DNA of 47,093 bases, taken from positions 1 through 47,093 of the forward strand of contig NZ_FOVC01000010.1 of assembly GCF_900115045.1 (NCBI RefSeq), written 5' to 3'. Within the stretch, counting starts at the first letter, position 1. Each line of letters opens with the position of its first letter. Of this stretch, positions 8,858 to 18,662 are shown piece by piece. The notes beneath the pieces are model-generated. The model saw only the letters and a program-made list of their open reading frames with translations, was not told where the DNA came from and made no database searches. This stretch comes from Izhakiella capsodis (lineage in GTDB: Bacteria; Pseudomonadota; Gammaproteobacteria; Enterobacterales; Enterobacteriaceae). The position numbers and the translations under genes were made by a program.

Positions 8858-10540
8858 TCACAAGATCTGACTCAAATGCAGTTGACCCATTAACATGGGG
8901 TTATCGGCATAATCAACTGGGATCGCTACCACAGACGGGCCTTGCACATCCATTGCGCAACGCAGGGTATGCTCCAGCGACTCTGCATTTTGTACGACGA
9001 ATCCTTTCGCACCGAAAGCTTCAGCGTAAAGTTTGAAATCAACGGGGCCAAAATTAACAGCTGAAACACGCTGATATTTTTTTTCCTCCTGTATCGCCAC
9101 CATGTTGTACCCTTGATCCACCCAGATGATATGCAGAATATTGGCATTGAGTCTGACCGCGGTCTCCAGCTCCATACTGGATTGCAAAAAACCCCCGTCG
9201 CCGGAAACAGAAACCACCTTACGGCTGGGATCAACCAGCCATGTTCCTATCGCCCATGGAAGTGCTACCCCCATTGTCTGCTGCCCATTTGAAATCATGA
9301 TCTGACGCGCACGAAAACTATATAAATAACGGGCAATCCAGATATGAAAACTACCCATATCGACGGTCAGTGTGACATCACTATTAATGATGTCTTGCAT
9401 CGCCCTTACGATACGGAGTGGATGCAAGGCAAACTGACTCAGCTTATGTCCCTGGACCGCCAACAGTTGGCGCTGATCCTGCCGATCCTGCAAAATAGCA
9501 GCCGCCTCATCGCTCAAATTCAGCACGCTATTAATATGCTCACTCAGCTTATCCAGTGTCGCCGCGATATCGCCCACCAGTTCCGTATCCGGTAAGTAAT
9601 TATTATCAATCTCCGCTGGCTGTACATCGATATGCACCAGCTTTGCTTTGCCGGAGTTCCACATCGCTGGCTCGTACTCAACCGGGCTGTAACCGATGGT
9701 TATGATCAGATCCGCCTGACGTAGCAGACGGTCGCCAGCCTGGTTATTAAACAGCCCTACTCGTCCGGCGAATCGGGAGAAGTGCTCCTGGTTTATAGCA
9801 CCCGCAGCCTGATAGGTACTGGTAGCGGGAATGTGACTTTTATTCAATAAACGGCGAATCGCATCACTATTTTTAGCCTGACTCGCCATCAGGCCCAGCA
9901 GCAATACGGGGTTCTTTGCCTGTCTGATATAACCAATAGCCTCTGAGATAGCGTCTTCCGGTGCCGCTCCCTGAACGACGGGCTTTCTGGCGGGGATCGG
10001 CTGACCTTTAACCGGGTCATCCACGATATCCTGTGGCAGACTTATGAAAGCGCCACCACCGCGCCCTTGTTCTGCATAGCGAAATGCATTCGAGACAACC
10101 TCAGTCAGCGCATCGCCATCAGTCACTTCGGCAGAAAACTTGGTGACCGGGCGAAACATGGAAACGGTGTCCATACTTTGATGCACCAGCTTAGAACTGT
10201 CGGCGCGTTTTACCGCGCCACCCAGCGCCACCACGGGATCGCCTTCGGTTGTCGCCGTTGCCATACCGGTAACGAGATTTGAACAGCCAGGGCCGGAGGT
10301 CACCAGCGCTACTCCTGCTCTCCCGGTCAGTCTGCCAACCGCGGCGGCCATAAAAGCGGCATTAGCTTCATGACGAACAGGAATAATTTGAATGTGCGAA
10401 TCGAGCAGAGAATCAAAAACCTTATCAATTTTTGCGCCGGGAATGCCGAAGACATGATTAACGCCCAGCGTTTCCAGCTGCGCTACCAGTAGATCGGCAC
10501 CGTGCTGCCATAATGGTGTTTCTGTCGGATTTTTCATCAT
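8858..10540 (-). CDS. budB: Catabolic acetolactate synthase
   Basis: BudB joins two pyruvates to 2-acetolactate, releasing CO2, with thiamine diphosphate in the cytoplasm. The 560-residue protein has catalytic Glu58 in PVRHEANAAF, the GPGCSNL segment and the ThDP/Mg motif beginning GDGGF at residue 447 and closing with a DQGYN segment. It lacks a partner small subunit, consistent with the FAD-independent catabolic type, not IlvB/IlvI. The C-terminus MGQLHLSQIL is as in Klebsiella BudB. A second Met codon lies directly after the first, so the start could be 3 bp later. It sits between budA and budC. Confidence 0.94.
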   Translation of the reverse strand: MMKNPTETPLWQHGADLLVAQLETLGVNHVFGIPGAKIDKVFDSLLDSHIQIIPVRHEANAAFMAAAVGRLTGRAGVALVTSGPGCSNLVTGMATATTEGDPVVALGGAVKRADSSKLVHQSMDTVSMFRPVTKFSAEVTDGDALTEVVSNAFRYAEQGRGGGAFISLPQDIVDDPVKGQPIPARKPVVQGAAPEDAISEAIGYIRQAKNPVLLLGLMASQAKNSDAIRRLLNKSHIPATSTYQAAGAINQEHFSRFAGRVGLFNNQAGDRLLRQADLIITIGYSPVEYEPAMWNSGKAKLVHIDVQPAEIDNNYLPDTELVGDIAATLDKLSEHINSVLNLSDEAAAILQDRQDQRQLLAVQGHKLSQFALHPLRIVRAMQDIINSDVTLTVDMGSFHIWIARYLYSFRARQIMISNGQQTMGVALPWAIGTWLVDPSRKVVSVSGDGGFLQSSMELETAVRLNANILHIIWVDQGYNMVAIQEEKKYQRVSAVNFGPVDFKLYAEAFGAKGFVVQNAESLEHTLRCAMDVQGPSVVAIPVDYADNPMLMGQLHLSQIL

Positions 10541-10555
10541 TTCATCCCTATAAAA

Positions 10556-11338
10556 CTAGCCTTCAACTGAGCGGATAGCAGAATCAAGATCTACAGGCGT
10601 CAGATTGGCATTAAGAAAATCCTTGTCCTGCGGCAAATCAATAATCAGCTTATTAATCTCACCAAAAGTGAGAACGCCTTCATGCAGGGTATAGTCAAGC
10701 AGATGCCCTCCCCCCTGGCGATCGTCGGTTATAAAGTGCTCGTGATAACCCGCAACGTTAATACCCTGCATGTACTGAGGCGTACGAAATCCAATAACAA
10801 CGCCACGACGCCGGTTAAAAGTGAATACTGGCTGATTATCGAGAATTTCTGGCATCGAACGATAAGGACGATGTTGGCAGGGAACGGTTCGGGTAGCCGC
10901 ATCAGCGAACAGACCATCAATACGCAACGCACAAAACTGATTATCTGATTGCACCTGCTGATTAATAACCTGATGTATAGCCTCACGGTCAACAGGTTGC
11001 TGAAAATGATGTCGATATTCAGGCTTAAAAAAAGTCATCACTGCAAAGGGGGTTTTTTGATCCGGCTTAGCCGTGGAGGCACTGCCGTCTGATCGTAGTT
11101 GGTAAACCTGACTATCGAAAGCGATCAGTTCGCCATCGAGCTGATTAAAAGTGCCAAGTCCGAAATCTCCGCGCGTAAGCAGGTTGGCAACCGTGGTATT
11201 CCCATCATAGACACCGCTTAGTAAAGCGCTCATCAGTGAGGTCTGATAGATAACACTTTCTGGATTGGATCTGTGAAAATCGCTTACCGTGGAAACTAAT
11301 TGTTTCTCACATAAACAATCAGTTAATGAATGATTCAT
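10556..11338 (-). CDS. budA: Alpha-acetolactate decarboxylase
   Basis: BudA decarboxylates acetolactate to acetoin. The 260-residue protein carries the zinc site: His199 and His201 in GYHEHFITDD, and His212 in QGGGHLLD, with the surrounding sequence nearly as in Klebsiella BudA. The ATG at 11338 is preceded by GAGGAAT and matches the family start; an in-frame ATG six codons upstream is less likely. It is the first gene of the bud operon, divergent from the regulator budR. Confidence 0.94.
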   Translation of the reverse strand: MNHSLTDCLCEKQLVSTVSDFHRSNPESVIYQTSLMSALLSGVYDGNTTVANLLTRGDFGLGTFNQLDGELIAFDSQVYQLRSDGSASTAKPDQKTPFAVMTFFKPEYRHHFQQPVDREAIHQVINQQVQSDNQFCALRIDGLFADAATRTVPCQHRPYRSMPEILDNQPVFTFNRRRGVVIGFRTPQYMQGINVAGYHEHFITDDRQGGGHLLDYTLHEGVLTFGEINKLIIDLPQDKDFLNANLTPVDLDSAIRSVEG

Positions 11339-11442
11339 TCTATTCCTCGCGGGCAAAATATAAGCTTCATTGTTTAATATCTTGACGAAACTTAGTGCAG
11401 GATACCAATATCTAGAAGGCTTAATTTGGAGACGTTTTTAAT
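11339..11442. promoter_or_regulatory. budA-budR divergent control region
   Basis: This 104-bp AT-rich region separates two divergent starts. In homologous systems the LysR protein BudR binds here and activates budABC in response to acetate, low pH and low oxygen. I see no clear consensus promoter hexamers, so individual sites are not assigned. Confidence 0.5.
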
Positions 11443-12339
11443 ATGGAACTTCGCCATCTGCGCTATTTTGTTACCGTTGCGCAAAACGGTAATTTCACCC
11501 GCGCTGCAGAAATACTGGGAATATCTCAGCCCCCACTTAGCCAGCAAATTTTACGTCTTGAGCGCGAGATAGGCACACCACTCTTAAAACGCCTGACACG
11601 AAGTGTTGAGATGACCGAGGCTGGAAAAGTGTTTTATCACGACGCACAGCACATCCTTGAGCTTGCCGGTCTGGCGATGGAAAAGGCCAAAGGTATCGCT
11701 CGCGGTATCAGTGGCGAGCTATCATTGGGCTTTGCCAGTTCAGTGGTATTTCATCCGGCAGTATTTAGTTTAATCACCGCGTTTCAGACACACTATCCGG
11801 CGATGTCACTGTTGACGCGTGAAGATAATATGGCTGCGTTGATACATGATTTACAGGAGGGGTTGCTGGATGCAGCTTTCGTCAGGCTCCCCTGTGAAAG
11901 TAGCAAATCACTCGACCTCAGGGTGATGGCAAGCGAACAAATGCGTCTGGTTTTGCCACAAAGCCACCGACTAAGCGCAAATAAACAGGTCGCACTTAGC
12001 GAGATGAGAGAAGAAAGACTGGTCCTTTTTCCACGTGAAGTCTCTCCCAGCCTGTATGAAATGATTGTCAGCGCTTGTCTGCGCGCCGGTTTCCAGCCCA
12101 GGCTTGGTCAGCAAGCACCTCAAGTGCTACCAGCAATTAGCATGGTTGCCGCAGGTTTTGGCTTTACTCTCGTGCCTGCATCGGTATGTGAAATCAGCTA
12201 TCCGGGAGTGACTTTTCATGCGATAGACGACATCACGCTTACTTCAGATATCGCCTTAGCATGGCGTCGCTTTAATCGTTCTCCTGCGGTGCATCATATG
12301 GTTTCAACCTTGAGAAATGCTTCGCAGGAGGGACGTTAA
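11443..12339 (+). CDS. budR: LysR-type activator of the acetoin operon
   Basis: This 298-residue LysR-family protein has an N-terminal winged helix-turn-helix (GNFTRAAEILGISQPPLSQQ, from residue 16) and a C-terminal substrate-binding domain. It is divergent from budA, the usual arrangement for BudR, which activates bud genes when acetate accumulates. The functional call rests on position and family; the sensed ligand cannot be read from the sequence. The gene ends 4 bp from the convergent ygiW stop. Confidence 0.85.
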   Translation: MELRHLRYFVTVAQNGNFTRAAEILGISQPPLSQQILRLEREIGTPLLKRLTRSVEMTEAGKVFYHDAQHILELAGLAMEKAKGIARGISGELSLGFASSVVFHPAVFSLITAFQTHYPAMSLLTREDNMAALIHDLQEGLLDAAFVRLPCESSKSLDLRVMASEQMRLVLPQSHRLSANKQVALSEMREERLVLFPREVSPSLYEMIVSACLRAGFQPRLGQQAPQVLPAISMVAAGFGFTLVPASVCEISYPGVTFHAIDDITLTSDIALAWRRFNRSPAVHHMVSTLRNASQEGR

Positions 12340-12343
12340 TGTC

Positions 12344-12754
12344 TTAGCCCTTGAGCTTGATAATCTCTTTAACATCAAGCTCTATAGAGTTGAAATCTTT
12401 GTCTATTTTACCTTTCAGCTGAACTTTATCCTGCGGAGTGATGGTTTGTCCCATCCAACGCTTATGATCAATTTCCACCAGCAGATTACCGGTGTTATCG
12501 CGGAATATATATTTATCATCGCCGACGCGTTTCTCGATATGTCCGGTAACCGAAACCCAGCTATTGTCGCTCATCTCTCCGGCTTTAGCCGCGGTAACCG
12601 CGCTGCCGTCTGGTCCGGCGAAGCCTCCCTGATGACCAACCTGTGTGTGCGGCGCATTCGGATCAACGAAGCCGCCTTGCTGAGCTGCATAGAGCGGTGC
12701 GGAAGTCAAAGCGACCATAGCTAAAACAGCAGCAGTTTTTTTCAATGATTTCAT
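12344..12754 (-). CDS. ygiW: YgiW-like periplasmic BOF-domain stress protein
   Basis: The 136-residue product has a signal peptide (MKSLKK, hydrophobic stretch, SAPLYA, cleavage near residue 23) and a bacterial OB-fold domain ending in DHKRWMGQTITPQDKVQLKGKIDKDFNSIELDVKEI, closely resembling E. coli YgiW (OmdA/VisP). Relatives act in hydrogen peroxide, cadmium and acid resistance and in virulence stress. The ATG at 12754 is chosen because it starts the signal peptide; the frame stays open further upstream across the promoter region. As in E. coli, it is divergent from qseBC. Confidence 0.88.
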   Translation of the reverse strand: MKSLKKTAAVLAMVALTSAPLYAAQQGGFVDPNAPHTQVGHQGGFAGPDGSAVTAAKAGEMSDNSWVSVTGHIEKRVGDDKYIFRDNTGNLLVEIDHKRWMGQTITPQDKVQLKGKIDKDFNSIELDVKEIIKLKG

Positions 12755-12815
12755 GCTTTTTTCCCTTTTAATCTGACTATCAGTTTGTTGATGATAATGA
12801 TTAAAACATACATTT

Positions 12816-12831
12816 CTTAACAAGTTCTTAA
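12816..12831 (+). promoter_or_regulatory. QseB/PmrA-type box (CTTAA-N6-CTTAA)
   Basis: CTTAACAAGTTCTTAA is a direct repeat of CTTAA with a 6-bp spacer in the ygiW-qseB divergent region. It matches the recognition pattern of PmrA/QseB-type OmpR-family regulators, suggesting that QseB controls its own operon and possibly ygiW. Assignment is by pattern only. Confidence 0.6.
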
Positions 12832-12950
12832 TACTATAGTTCGCAGAGTCTTTTTTTAAAAATTGATTTATTACGTCAAAATTAATAGTTAATGCGGTAC
12901 AACTATCCTTATCAATACATTTAGCGCTAGCACAGACAGGGAGAGCAACA

Positions 12951-13613
12951 ATGCGCATCTTACTCATTGAGGACGATACCTTGATTGGCGATGGGACCAA
13001 AGCAGGTTTAACTAAACTTGGTTTTAACGTCGACTGGTTTACTGATGGCAAAACAGGATACAGCGCGTTGAACACAGCACCTTACGACGCGGTGGTTTTG
13101 GATCTCAGCTTACCAGAGATGGATGGGCTCAACATTCTGGCGCAATGGCGTAAAAATGGTGCCGATATCCCGGTACTGATCCTCACCGCGCGTAATGCCC
13201 TGGAACAGCGCGTGGAAGGCCTGAGTAGTGGCGCCGATGATTACCTGTGTAAACCCTTCGCACTAACCGAAGTTAGCGCGCGTTTGCAGGCACTAATCCG
13301 CCGTCGCTATGGTCAGTTTCAGCCACAACTTAGCCATGGTGAGGTAACGCTTGATCCAGCAGCACATACTGTTACTGTCCGCGGGGAAACCCTGGCCATG
13401 AAACCTCGTGAGCTATCGCTTCTTGAGCTTTTGATGCGTAATCCTGGCCGGGTGTTGACCCGGACTCAGCTCGAGGAGAAACTTTACAGCTGGGATGACG
13501 AGGTATCCAGCAACACGGTAGAAGTGCACATCCATCATCTGCGTAAAAAACTCGGCAGCGATTTTATTCGTACGGTACATGGTGTCGGCTATATCCTGGC
13601 TCCCACCAAATGA
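12951..13613 (+). CDS. qseB: QseB-like response regulator
   Basis: This 220-residue OmpR/PhoB-family regulator has an acidic pocket (Glu8, Asp9), phospho-acceptor Asp51, the conserved Lys in CKPF, and a C-terminal winged-helix DNA-binding domain ending RTVHGVGYILAP. The sequence follows E. coli QseB closely (MRILLIEDDxLIGDG, APYDAVVLDL, GADDYLCKPFAL). It is followed by qseC with a 4-bp overlap. PmrA is a paralogue; the ygiW neighbour favours QseB. Confidence 0.9.
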   Translation: MRILLIEDDTLIGDGTKAGLTKLGFNVDWFTDGKTGYSALNTAPYDAVVLDLSLPEMDGLNILAQWRKNGADIPVLILTARNALEQRVEGLSSGADDYLCKPFALTEVSARLQALIRRRYGQFQPQLSHGEVTLDPAAHTVTVRGETLAMKPRELSLLELLMRNPGRVLTRTQLEEKLYSWDDEVSSNTVEVHIHHLRKKLGSDFIRTVHGVGYILAPTK

Positions 13614-14959
13614 AAAAAATAAGCCTGCGTCTGCGACTTGTTGTTGGCTTCATACTGATTGTTCTGCTGTGCGGGGGTACCGCGGCGTTGCTTTCATGGT
13701 TGCAAACGCGGGAAAACATCAACGAGCTGTTTGACACCCAGCAACTGCTGTTTGCACGTCGCCTGGCAACCCTTGATCCGCATAACCTGACGCCACACAG
13801 TCTCTCGGAAAAGAAAAGTAAAAAGCTTCTGCGTCATAATCGTGGCAACGTTGATGATGATGTACTGGCATTTGCTATTTTTACTCGCGATGGAAAACGC
13901 GTTGCCGACGATGGCGATCATGGTCGTGAGATCGGTTTTGAACCAGACAAGCAGGGCTTTTCAAATAGCAGATTGATTAACGACGACGATCGCTGGCGTA
14001 TCGTCTGGCTGGACAGTGCTGATTATCAGTATCGGATAGCAGTAGGGCAAAAAGAGAAATATCGGGAAGAGATGACGGCAGATATGGTCTCCGCCAGCCT
14101 CTATCCCTGGCTATATGCTCTGCCGCTGATGGTCATTTTACTCTTCTGGCTGCTAACGCATGAGCTCTCACCACTGCGTCGCCTGACCTATGAACTGGAA
14201 AAACGCTCGCCTGATGCAACCCATCAGCTGAAACCCGCTCGGATACCAAAAGAAGTTTTCCCGTTGGTTCAGGCACTTAACGGGCTTTTTTCACGCACCT
14301 CACGAATGATCTCCCGCGAGCGTGGTTTTATTTCCGACGCTGCTCACGAGCTACGCAGCCCGCTGGCAGCATTGCGGGTACAAGCAGAGGTCGCCCAGCT
14401 GTCCGGTGAAGATGCTTCCACTCGCACGCGAGCACTTAATAATTTAACTGGTGGGATCGGTCGTGCCAGTCGCCTTGTCGATCAGCTACTCGCCCTTTCG
14501 CGGCTGGATAACACCGGCGATCTGGAAACCGCGCCAACGGAGATTCAGACTTTACTCAGACAGGCTATTGTCGAGCAATATCCAACAGCAACGCAGGCTG
14601 GGATCCAGCTGTCGCTGGAAGCATCGTCTCAACCCGTTATCATACAAGGCGATTCACTGTTGTTATCATTATTGATGCGTAACCTGCTGGATAACGCTAT
14701 TCGCTACGGCGGTGCCGGTGGCGAAGTACAGCTTTTGCTTAGCACAAACCAGCTCAAGATTATCGATAATGGGCCGGGTATTGACGAAGCGCTTATTACG
14801 CGAATTGAAGAGCGCTTTTTTCGCCCACCGGGACAAAAACAGCAGGGGAGCGGGCTGGGCCTCTCGATTGTCAGACAAATTGCTCAGCTGCATAACATGA
14901 AAATGGCGCTGGCTAATCGCCCGGAAGGCGGACTGTGCGTTACCCTTAGCTGGACATAA
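13610..14959 (+). CDS. qseC: QseC-like sensor histidine kinase
   Basis: The 449-residue inner-membrane kinase has two membrane helices (about residues 8-30 and 165-185) around a periplasmic sensor domain, a dimerisation/phosphorylation domain with His246 in FISDAAHELRSPLAALR, and an ATPase domain with LLMRNLLDNAIRYGG, IDNGPGID and GSGLGLSIV. Length and phospho-His position equal those of E. coli QseC, reported to respond to autoinducer-3 and catecholamines. Its ATG overlaps the qseB stop. It converges on kup across an 85-bp gap with no clear terminator. Confidence 0.9.
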   Translation: MKKISLRLRLVVGFILIVLLCGGTAALLSWLQTRENINELFDTQQLLFARRLATLDPHNLTPHSLSEKKSKKLLRHNRGNVDDDVLAFAIFTRDGKRVADDGDHGREIGFEPDKQGFSNSRLINDDDRWRIVWLDSADYQYRIAVGQKEKYREEMTADMVSASLYPWLYALPLMVILLFWLLTHELSPLRRLTYELEKRSPDATHQLKPARIPKEVFPLVQALNGLFSRTSRMISRERGFISDAAHELRSPLAALRVQAEVAQLSGEDASTRTRALNNLTGGIGRASRLVDQLLALSRLDNTGDLETAPTEIQTLLRQAIVEQYPTATQAGIQLSLEASSQPVIIQGDSLLLSLLMRNLLDNAIRYGGAGGEVQLLLSTNQLKIIDNGPGIDEALITRIEERFFRPPGQKQQGSGLGLSIVRQIAQLHNMKMALANRPEGGLCVTLSWT

Positions 14960-15044
14960 CGCACAGCGCCAAACGTTGGCGACCGGGTAACATCAGAGAG
15001 CCAGTCGCCTTTCTGACGAAATGATGACCGCTAACAAGGCCCGG

Positions 15045-16913
15045 TTACATTTCTATTTGCGTACCCAGCTCTATCACCCTGTTCGGCGGGATCTCAAACT
15101 GATCGGGCGCCCGTAGCGCGTTACGCTGCAAGGCAAGGAATAACTTGCCACGTAGGCGTAAATACCAGGGACGCTTCCCGATAATCAGCGACTCATGCGA
15201 CATAAAAAACGAGGTTTCCATCATCCGACAGTTAAGCCCTTCCAAGCCACAGCGATGGAATATCTCTTCAACATTTGGCGTTTCACGCCAGCCATAACTG
15301 GCAACCACCCGCCAGAAAGTCGGGGATAATTGCTCGATGGTAACGCGCCGCACGTTATGAACGTAAGGTGCATCTTCGGTGCGTAGAGTGAGCAACACCA
15401 CCCGCTCATGTAATACCTTGTTATGTTTGAGATTATGTAATAAAGCAAAAGGGATGACACGCAGGGTCCGTGACATGTACACCGCCGTACCCTGTACGCG
15501 TACCGGCGGTGATTTTTCCAGTGAAGCAATCATTGCTTCAAGTGAATTACCATGCTCGCTCATTCGACGCAACAGGCGAAAGCGTTCGCTTTTCCAGGTG
15601 GTCATCACGATAAACATCATCAGACCCAAGGTCAGAGGCAGCCAGCCACCGTAAAAAACCTTCACCAGGTTAGCCGAGAACAGCGACACATCGATGCACA
15701 ACATGCCAACCAGAATCAGCAACACCAGATAACGATTCCAGTGCCAGTTTTTAATCGCCACCGTGCTACAAAGGATAGCGGTCAGCACCATAGTTCCGGT
15801 TACAGCGATACCGTAGGCCGCCGCCAGATTGCTCGAATGTTTGAAACCGATAATAACCAGAACCACGGAGACATAGAGCAACCAGTTAATGAAGGGCACG
15901 TAAATCTGGCCGGATTCTTCTTCGGAAGTGTGGATGATACGCATTGGCGGCAGGTAACCCAGACGAACGGCCTGACGGGTTAACGAAAAAACGCCGGAAA
16001 TTACCGCTTGCGATGCAATTATCGTCGCCAGCGTTGCCAGAATCAGCAGCGGAATCAGCGCCCAGTCAGGAGCCAGCAGGAAAAAAGGGTTCTTAATCGC
16101 CTCAGGGTGTTTTAACAATAACGCCCCCTGACCAAAATAGTTGAGAACCAGAGAGGGCAGCACCACGCTAAACCAGGCCACGCGGATCGGTAATTTTCCG
16201 AAGTGTCCCATGTCGGCATACAGCGCTTCCACGCCGGTTATCGCCAGCACCACCGCGCCCAACGCAAAGAAAGAGACTGACTTATATTGAATAAAAAAGT
16301 TAACAGCCCAAACAGGATTCAAAGCATGTAAAACTTCGGGATTATCGATAATGGCAAGGGTGCCCAGAACTGCCAGAACGATAAACCACAGCAGCATAAC
16401 CGGTGCAAACATTTTACCAACGATACCGGTTCCGTGTTTCTGAATAACAAACAACGCCGTCAGAACGCCGATAGCCATAGGAACGATATAAGCATCAAGC
16501 GAGGGAGCTGCAATCTCAAGACCTTCTATAGCCGAAAGCACTGAAACGGCCGGGGTAATCACCACTTCGCCATAAAAAAAACTGCCACCGATTAATCCCA
16601 TTATCACCAGAATAGCCGTGGTACGAGCACCGGTATTACGACCAGCCAGCGACATTAGCGTCAGAATTCCCCCTTCACCGGCGTTATCTGCCCGCATCAC
16701 ATAACTGATATATTTCAGGGAAACGACTAAGATCAACAGCCAGAATATTAACGAAAGAAAGCCAAACACGGCCTCACGTTCCACTCCGAAACCGCTATGG
16801 CCGGAAAGACACTCACGCAAAGTGTAAAGTGGGCTGGTGCCAATATCACCATAAACCACACCGATGGCGGCAAGGGTAACGGCACCGAGTGACTGCTTTT
16901 TATCAGAACTCAT
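15045..16913 (-). CDS. kup: Low-affinity potassium transporter Kup (TrkD)
   Basis: Kup is a proton-coupled K+ importer of the KUP/HAK/KT family in the inner membrane. The 622-residue protein has the same length as E. coli Kup, with about 12 membrane helices in the first 440 residues and a cytoplasmic C-terminal domain. The N-terminal GVVYGDIGTSPLYTLREC motif is diagnostic. It is divergent from ravA, as in E. coli. There kup adjoins rbsD; here the bud and qse blocks lie between them. Confidence 0.95.
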   Translation of the reverse strand: MSSDKKQSLGAVTLAAIGVVYGDIGTSPLYTLRECLSGHSGFGVEREAVFGFLSLIFWLLILVVSLKYISYVMRADNAGEGGILTLMSLAGRNTGARTTAILVIMGLIGGSFFYGEVVITPAVSVLSAIEGLEIAAPSLDAYIVPMAIGVLTALFVIQKHGTGIVGKMFAPVMLLWFIVLAVLGTLAIIDNPEVLHALNPVWAVNFFIQYKSVSFFALGAVVLAITGVEALYADMGHFGKLPIRVAWFSVVLPSLVLNYFGQGALLLKHPEAIKNPFFLLAPDWALIPLLILATLATIIASQAVISGVFSLTRQAVRLGYLPPMRIIHTSEEESGQIYVPFINWLLYVSVVLVIIGFKHSSNLAAAYGIAVTGTMVLTAILCSTVAIKNWHWNRYLVLLILVGMLCIDVSLFSANLVKVFYGGWLPLTLGLMMFIVMTTWKSERFRLLRRMSEHGNSLEAMIASLEKSPPVRVQGTAVYMSRTLRVIPFALLHNLKHNKVLHERVVLLTLRTEDAPYVHNVRRVTIEQLSPTFWRVVASYGWRETPNVEEIFHRCGLEGLNCRMMETSFFMSHESLIIGKRPWYLRLRGKLFLALQRNALRAPDQFEIPPNRVIELGTQIEM

Positions 16914-17168
16914 AGACTCTTCTTTTGTTGGCGCTCACTGGCGCAAAAATGCGCAACCGGAGCCATCAAAAAGCGCACAGTATGCCTGAATCAGCGTAAA
17001 TGCCCACCTCTAAAAGTGCCAGAGATAACTTAATTCTATTAATGTTAGCGCTTTAATACTAAAAAGTTGTCTGGTATCAACTATTTCAAGCATCATAGTC
17101 CGAAGTTTTGCTGTCGCCAGTGTAGGTGACGCAGGGGAGCTTGAAAGAAACAGGATCAATGACAAATT

Positions 17169-18662
17169 ATGGCTGACTCTTCTTTATTAGCTGAACGCAT
17201 CGCAAAATTAAGCAACGCGCTGGAAAAAGGTCTATATGAGCGTCACCATGCTATTCGTCTGTGCCTGCTGGCGGCGCTGTGTGGTGAAAGCGTATTCCTG
17301 CTTGGGCCGCCGGGTATAGCCAAAAGCCTGATCGCCCGACGACTCAAATTTGCTTTCCAAAATGCTCGCGCCTTCGAGTATCTCATGACACGTTTTTCCA
17401 CCCCGGAAGAAGTCTTCGGACCGCTTTCCATTCAGGCGCTAAAAGATGAGGGGCGTTATCAGCGTTTGACCAAAGGGTATCTGCCCAATGCTGAAATTGT
17501 TTTTCTTGATGAGATATGGAAAGCCGGCCCGGCGATCCTTAATACATTACTGACCGCCATTAATGAACGCCGCTTTCGCAATGGTGACACTGAAGACCCC
17601 ATTCCGATGCGGCTGCTGGTCACTGCGTCTAATGAACTGCCGGAGGCTGACAGCGGACTGGAAGCGCTCTATGACCGAATGCTTATTCGTTTATGGCTGG
17701 ATAACGTTCATGAGAAACACAATTTTCGCAGCATGTTGACCCATCCGGGCGATGAAAACAGCAATCCGGTCTCTTCCTCACTCTGTATTACTGACGAAGA
17801 GTATCAGCAGTGGCAGTCAGGGATCGGCAAGATCAACCTCCCTGACAACGTTTTTGAACTTATCTTCCAGCTGCGCCAGCAGTTGGAAACCTTGCCGGAC
17901 GCTCCCTATATTTCCGATCGGCGCTGGAAAAAAGCGATCCATCTATTACAAGCCAGCGCCTTTTTCAGCGGGCGTCATGCGATTGCCCCTATCGATCTCA
18001 TTCTGCTGAAAGACTGCCTGTGGCATGATTTAGCATCACAGACGCTGCTGGAGCGGGAAATTGAAAATCTGATGACACAGCAGGCCTGGCAACAGCAGTC
18101 AATGACCCTGCATTTACAGCAAATCAATGCCCGTTATTTAGCCCTCAAGCAGCAGCATAACCTCGGTCAGGCGATCCAGCTGGAGAGACATAGCGGCATG
18201 TTCAGCCGTAAATCTCACTATGATTTACCCGAAAATATCTCCGGCGATAAACTGGTATTCATGCTGCAGAAACCGCTCAGTCTGCACGATATAAGGGTAA
18301 CCCATCTGACTATTGAGCGCAAAAGTCTGCAGAGCTGGTTGCAAAAAGGCACTGAAGCGCACGGTCAGTTAAATGGCATTGGCTTTGCTCTGCCATTGGA
18401 TCTACAAATTGATGCGCAGAGCTACCTGACGGTACGTGATAACAGCTTGCAAGCTTCGCGACTGGCCCTGCCAGACGCAACACCCTACGTCATACCTGAG
18501 GAAATAAAGCAAACACTCGATGAGGTCGATACTCAGCTGCGCGCTCAACGGACGCTGTTCAATCAGCAACAGCGCTGCTTGTTTATTAGTGATGACTGGC
18601 TGGCACGCATCGAAACCAGCTTACAGCAGGTTACTGAACAGCTTCAGGCTGCGCAGCGATGA
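17169..18662 (+). CDS. ravA: MoxR-family AAA+ ATPase RavA
   Basis: RavA is a hexameric AAA+ ATPase that in E. coli binds the lysine decarboxylase LdcI and works with ViaA on respiratory complexes. The 497-residue product has Walker A GPPGIAKS (residues 46-53), Walker B IVFLDEIWKAG, a sensor-1-like VTASNELPEADS and the LARA/triple-helix C-terminal region. Its length equals that of the E. coli protein to one residue. It overlaps viaA by 4 bp and is divergent from kup across 255 bp. Confidence 0.93.
   Translation: MADSSLLAERIAKLSNALEKGLYERHHAIRLCLLAALCGESVFLLGPPGIAKSLIARRLKFAFQNARAFEYLMTRFSTPEEVFGPLSIQALKDEGRYQRLTKGYLPNAEIVFLDEIWKAGPAILNTLLTAINERRFRNGDTEDPIPMRLLVTASNELPEADSGLEALYDRMLIRLWLDNVHEKHNFRSMLTHPGDENSNPVSSSLCITDEEYQQWQSGIGKINLPDNVFELIFQLRQQLETLPDAPYISDRRWKKAIHLLQASAFFSGRHAIAPIDLILLKDCLWHDLASQTLLEREIENLMTQQAWQQQSMTLHLQQINARYLALKQQHNLGQAIQLERHSGMFSRKSHYDLPENISGDKLVFMLQKPLSLHDIRVTHLTIERKSLQSWLQKGTEAHGQLNGIGFALPLDLQIDAQSYLTVRDNSLQASRLALPDATPYVIPEEIKQTLDEVDTQLRAQRTLFNQQQRCLFISDDWLARIETSLQQVTEQLQAAQR

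Noticed and set aside
12951..14959. Alternative naming of the two-component pair as pmrAB
   Set aside because: PmrAB are paralogues, but the divergent ygiW, the 449-residue kinase and the sequence around Asp51 and His246 fit QseBC better.
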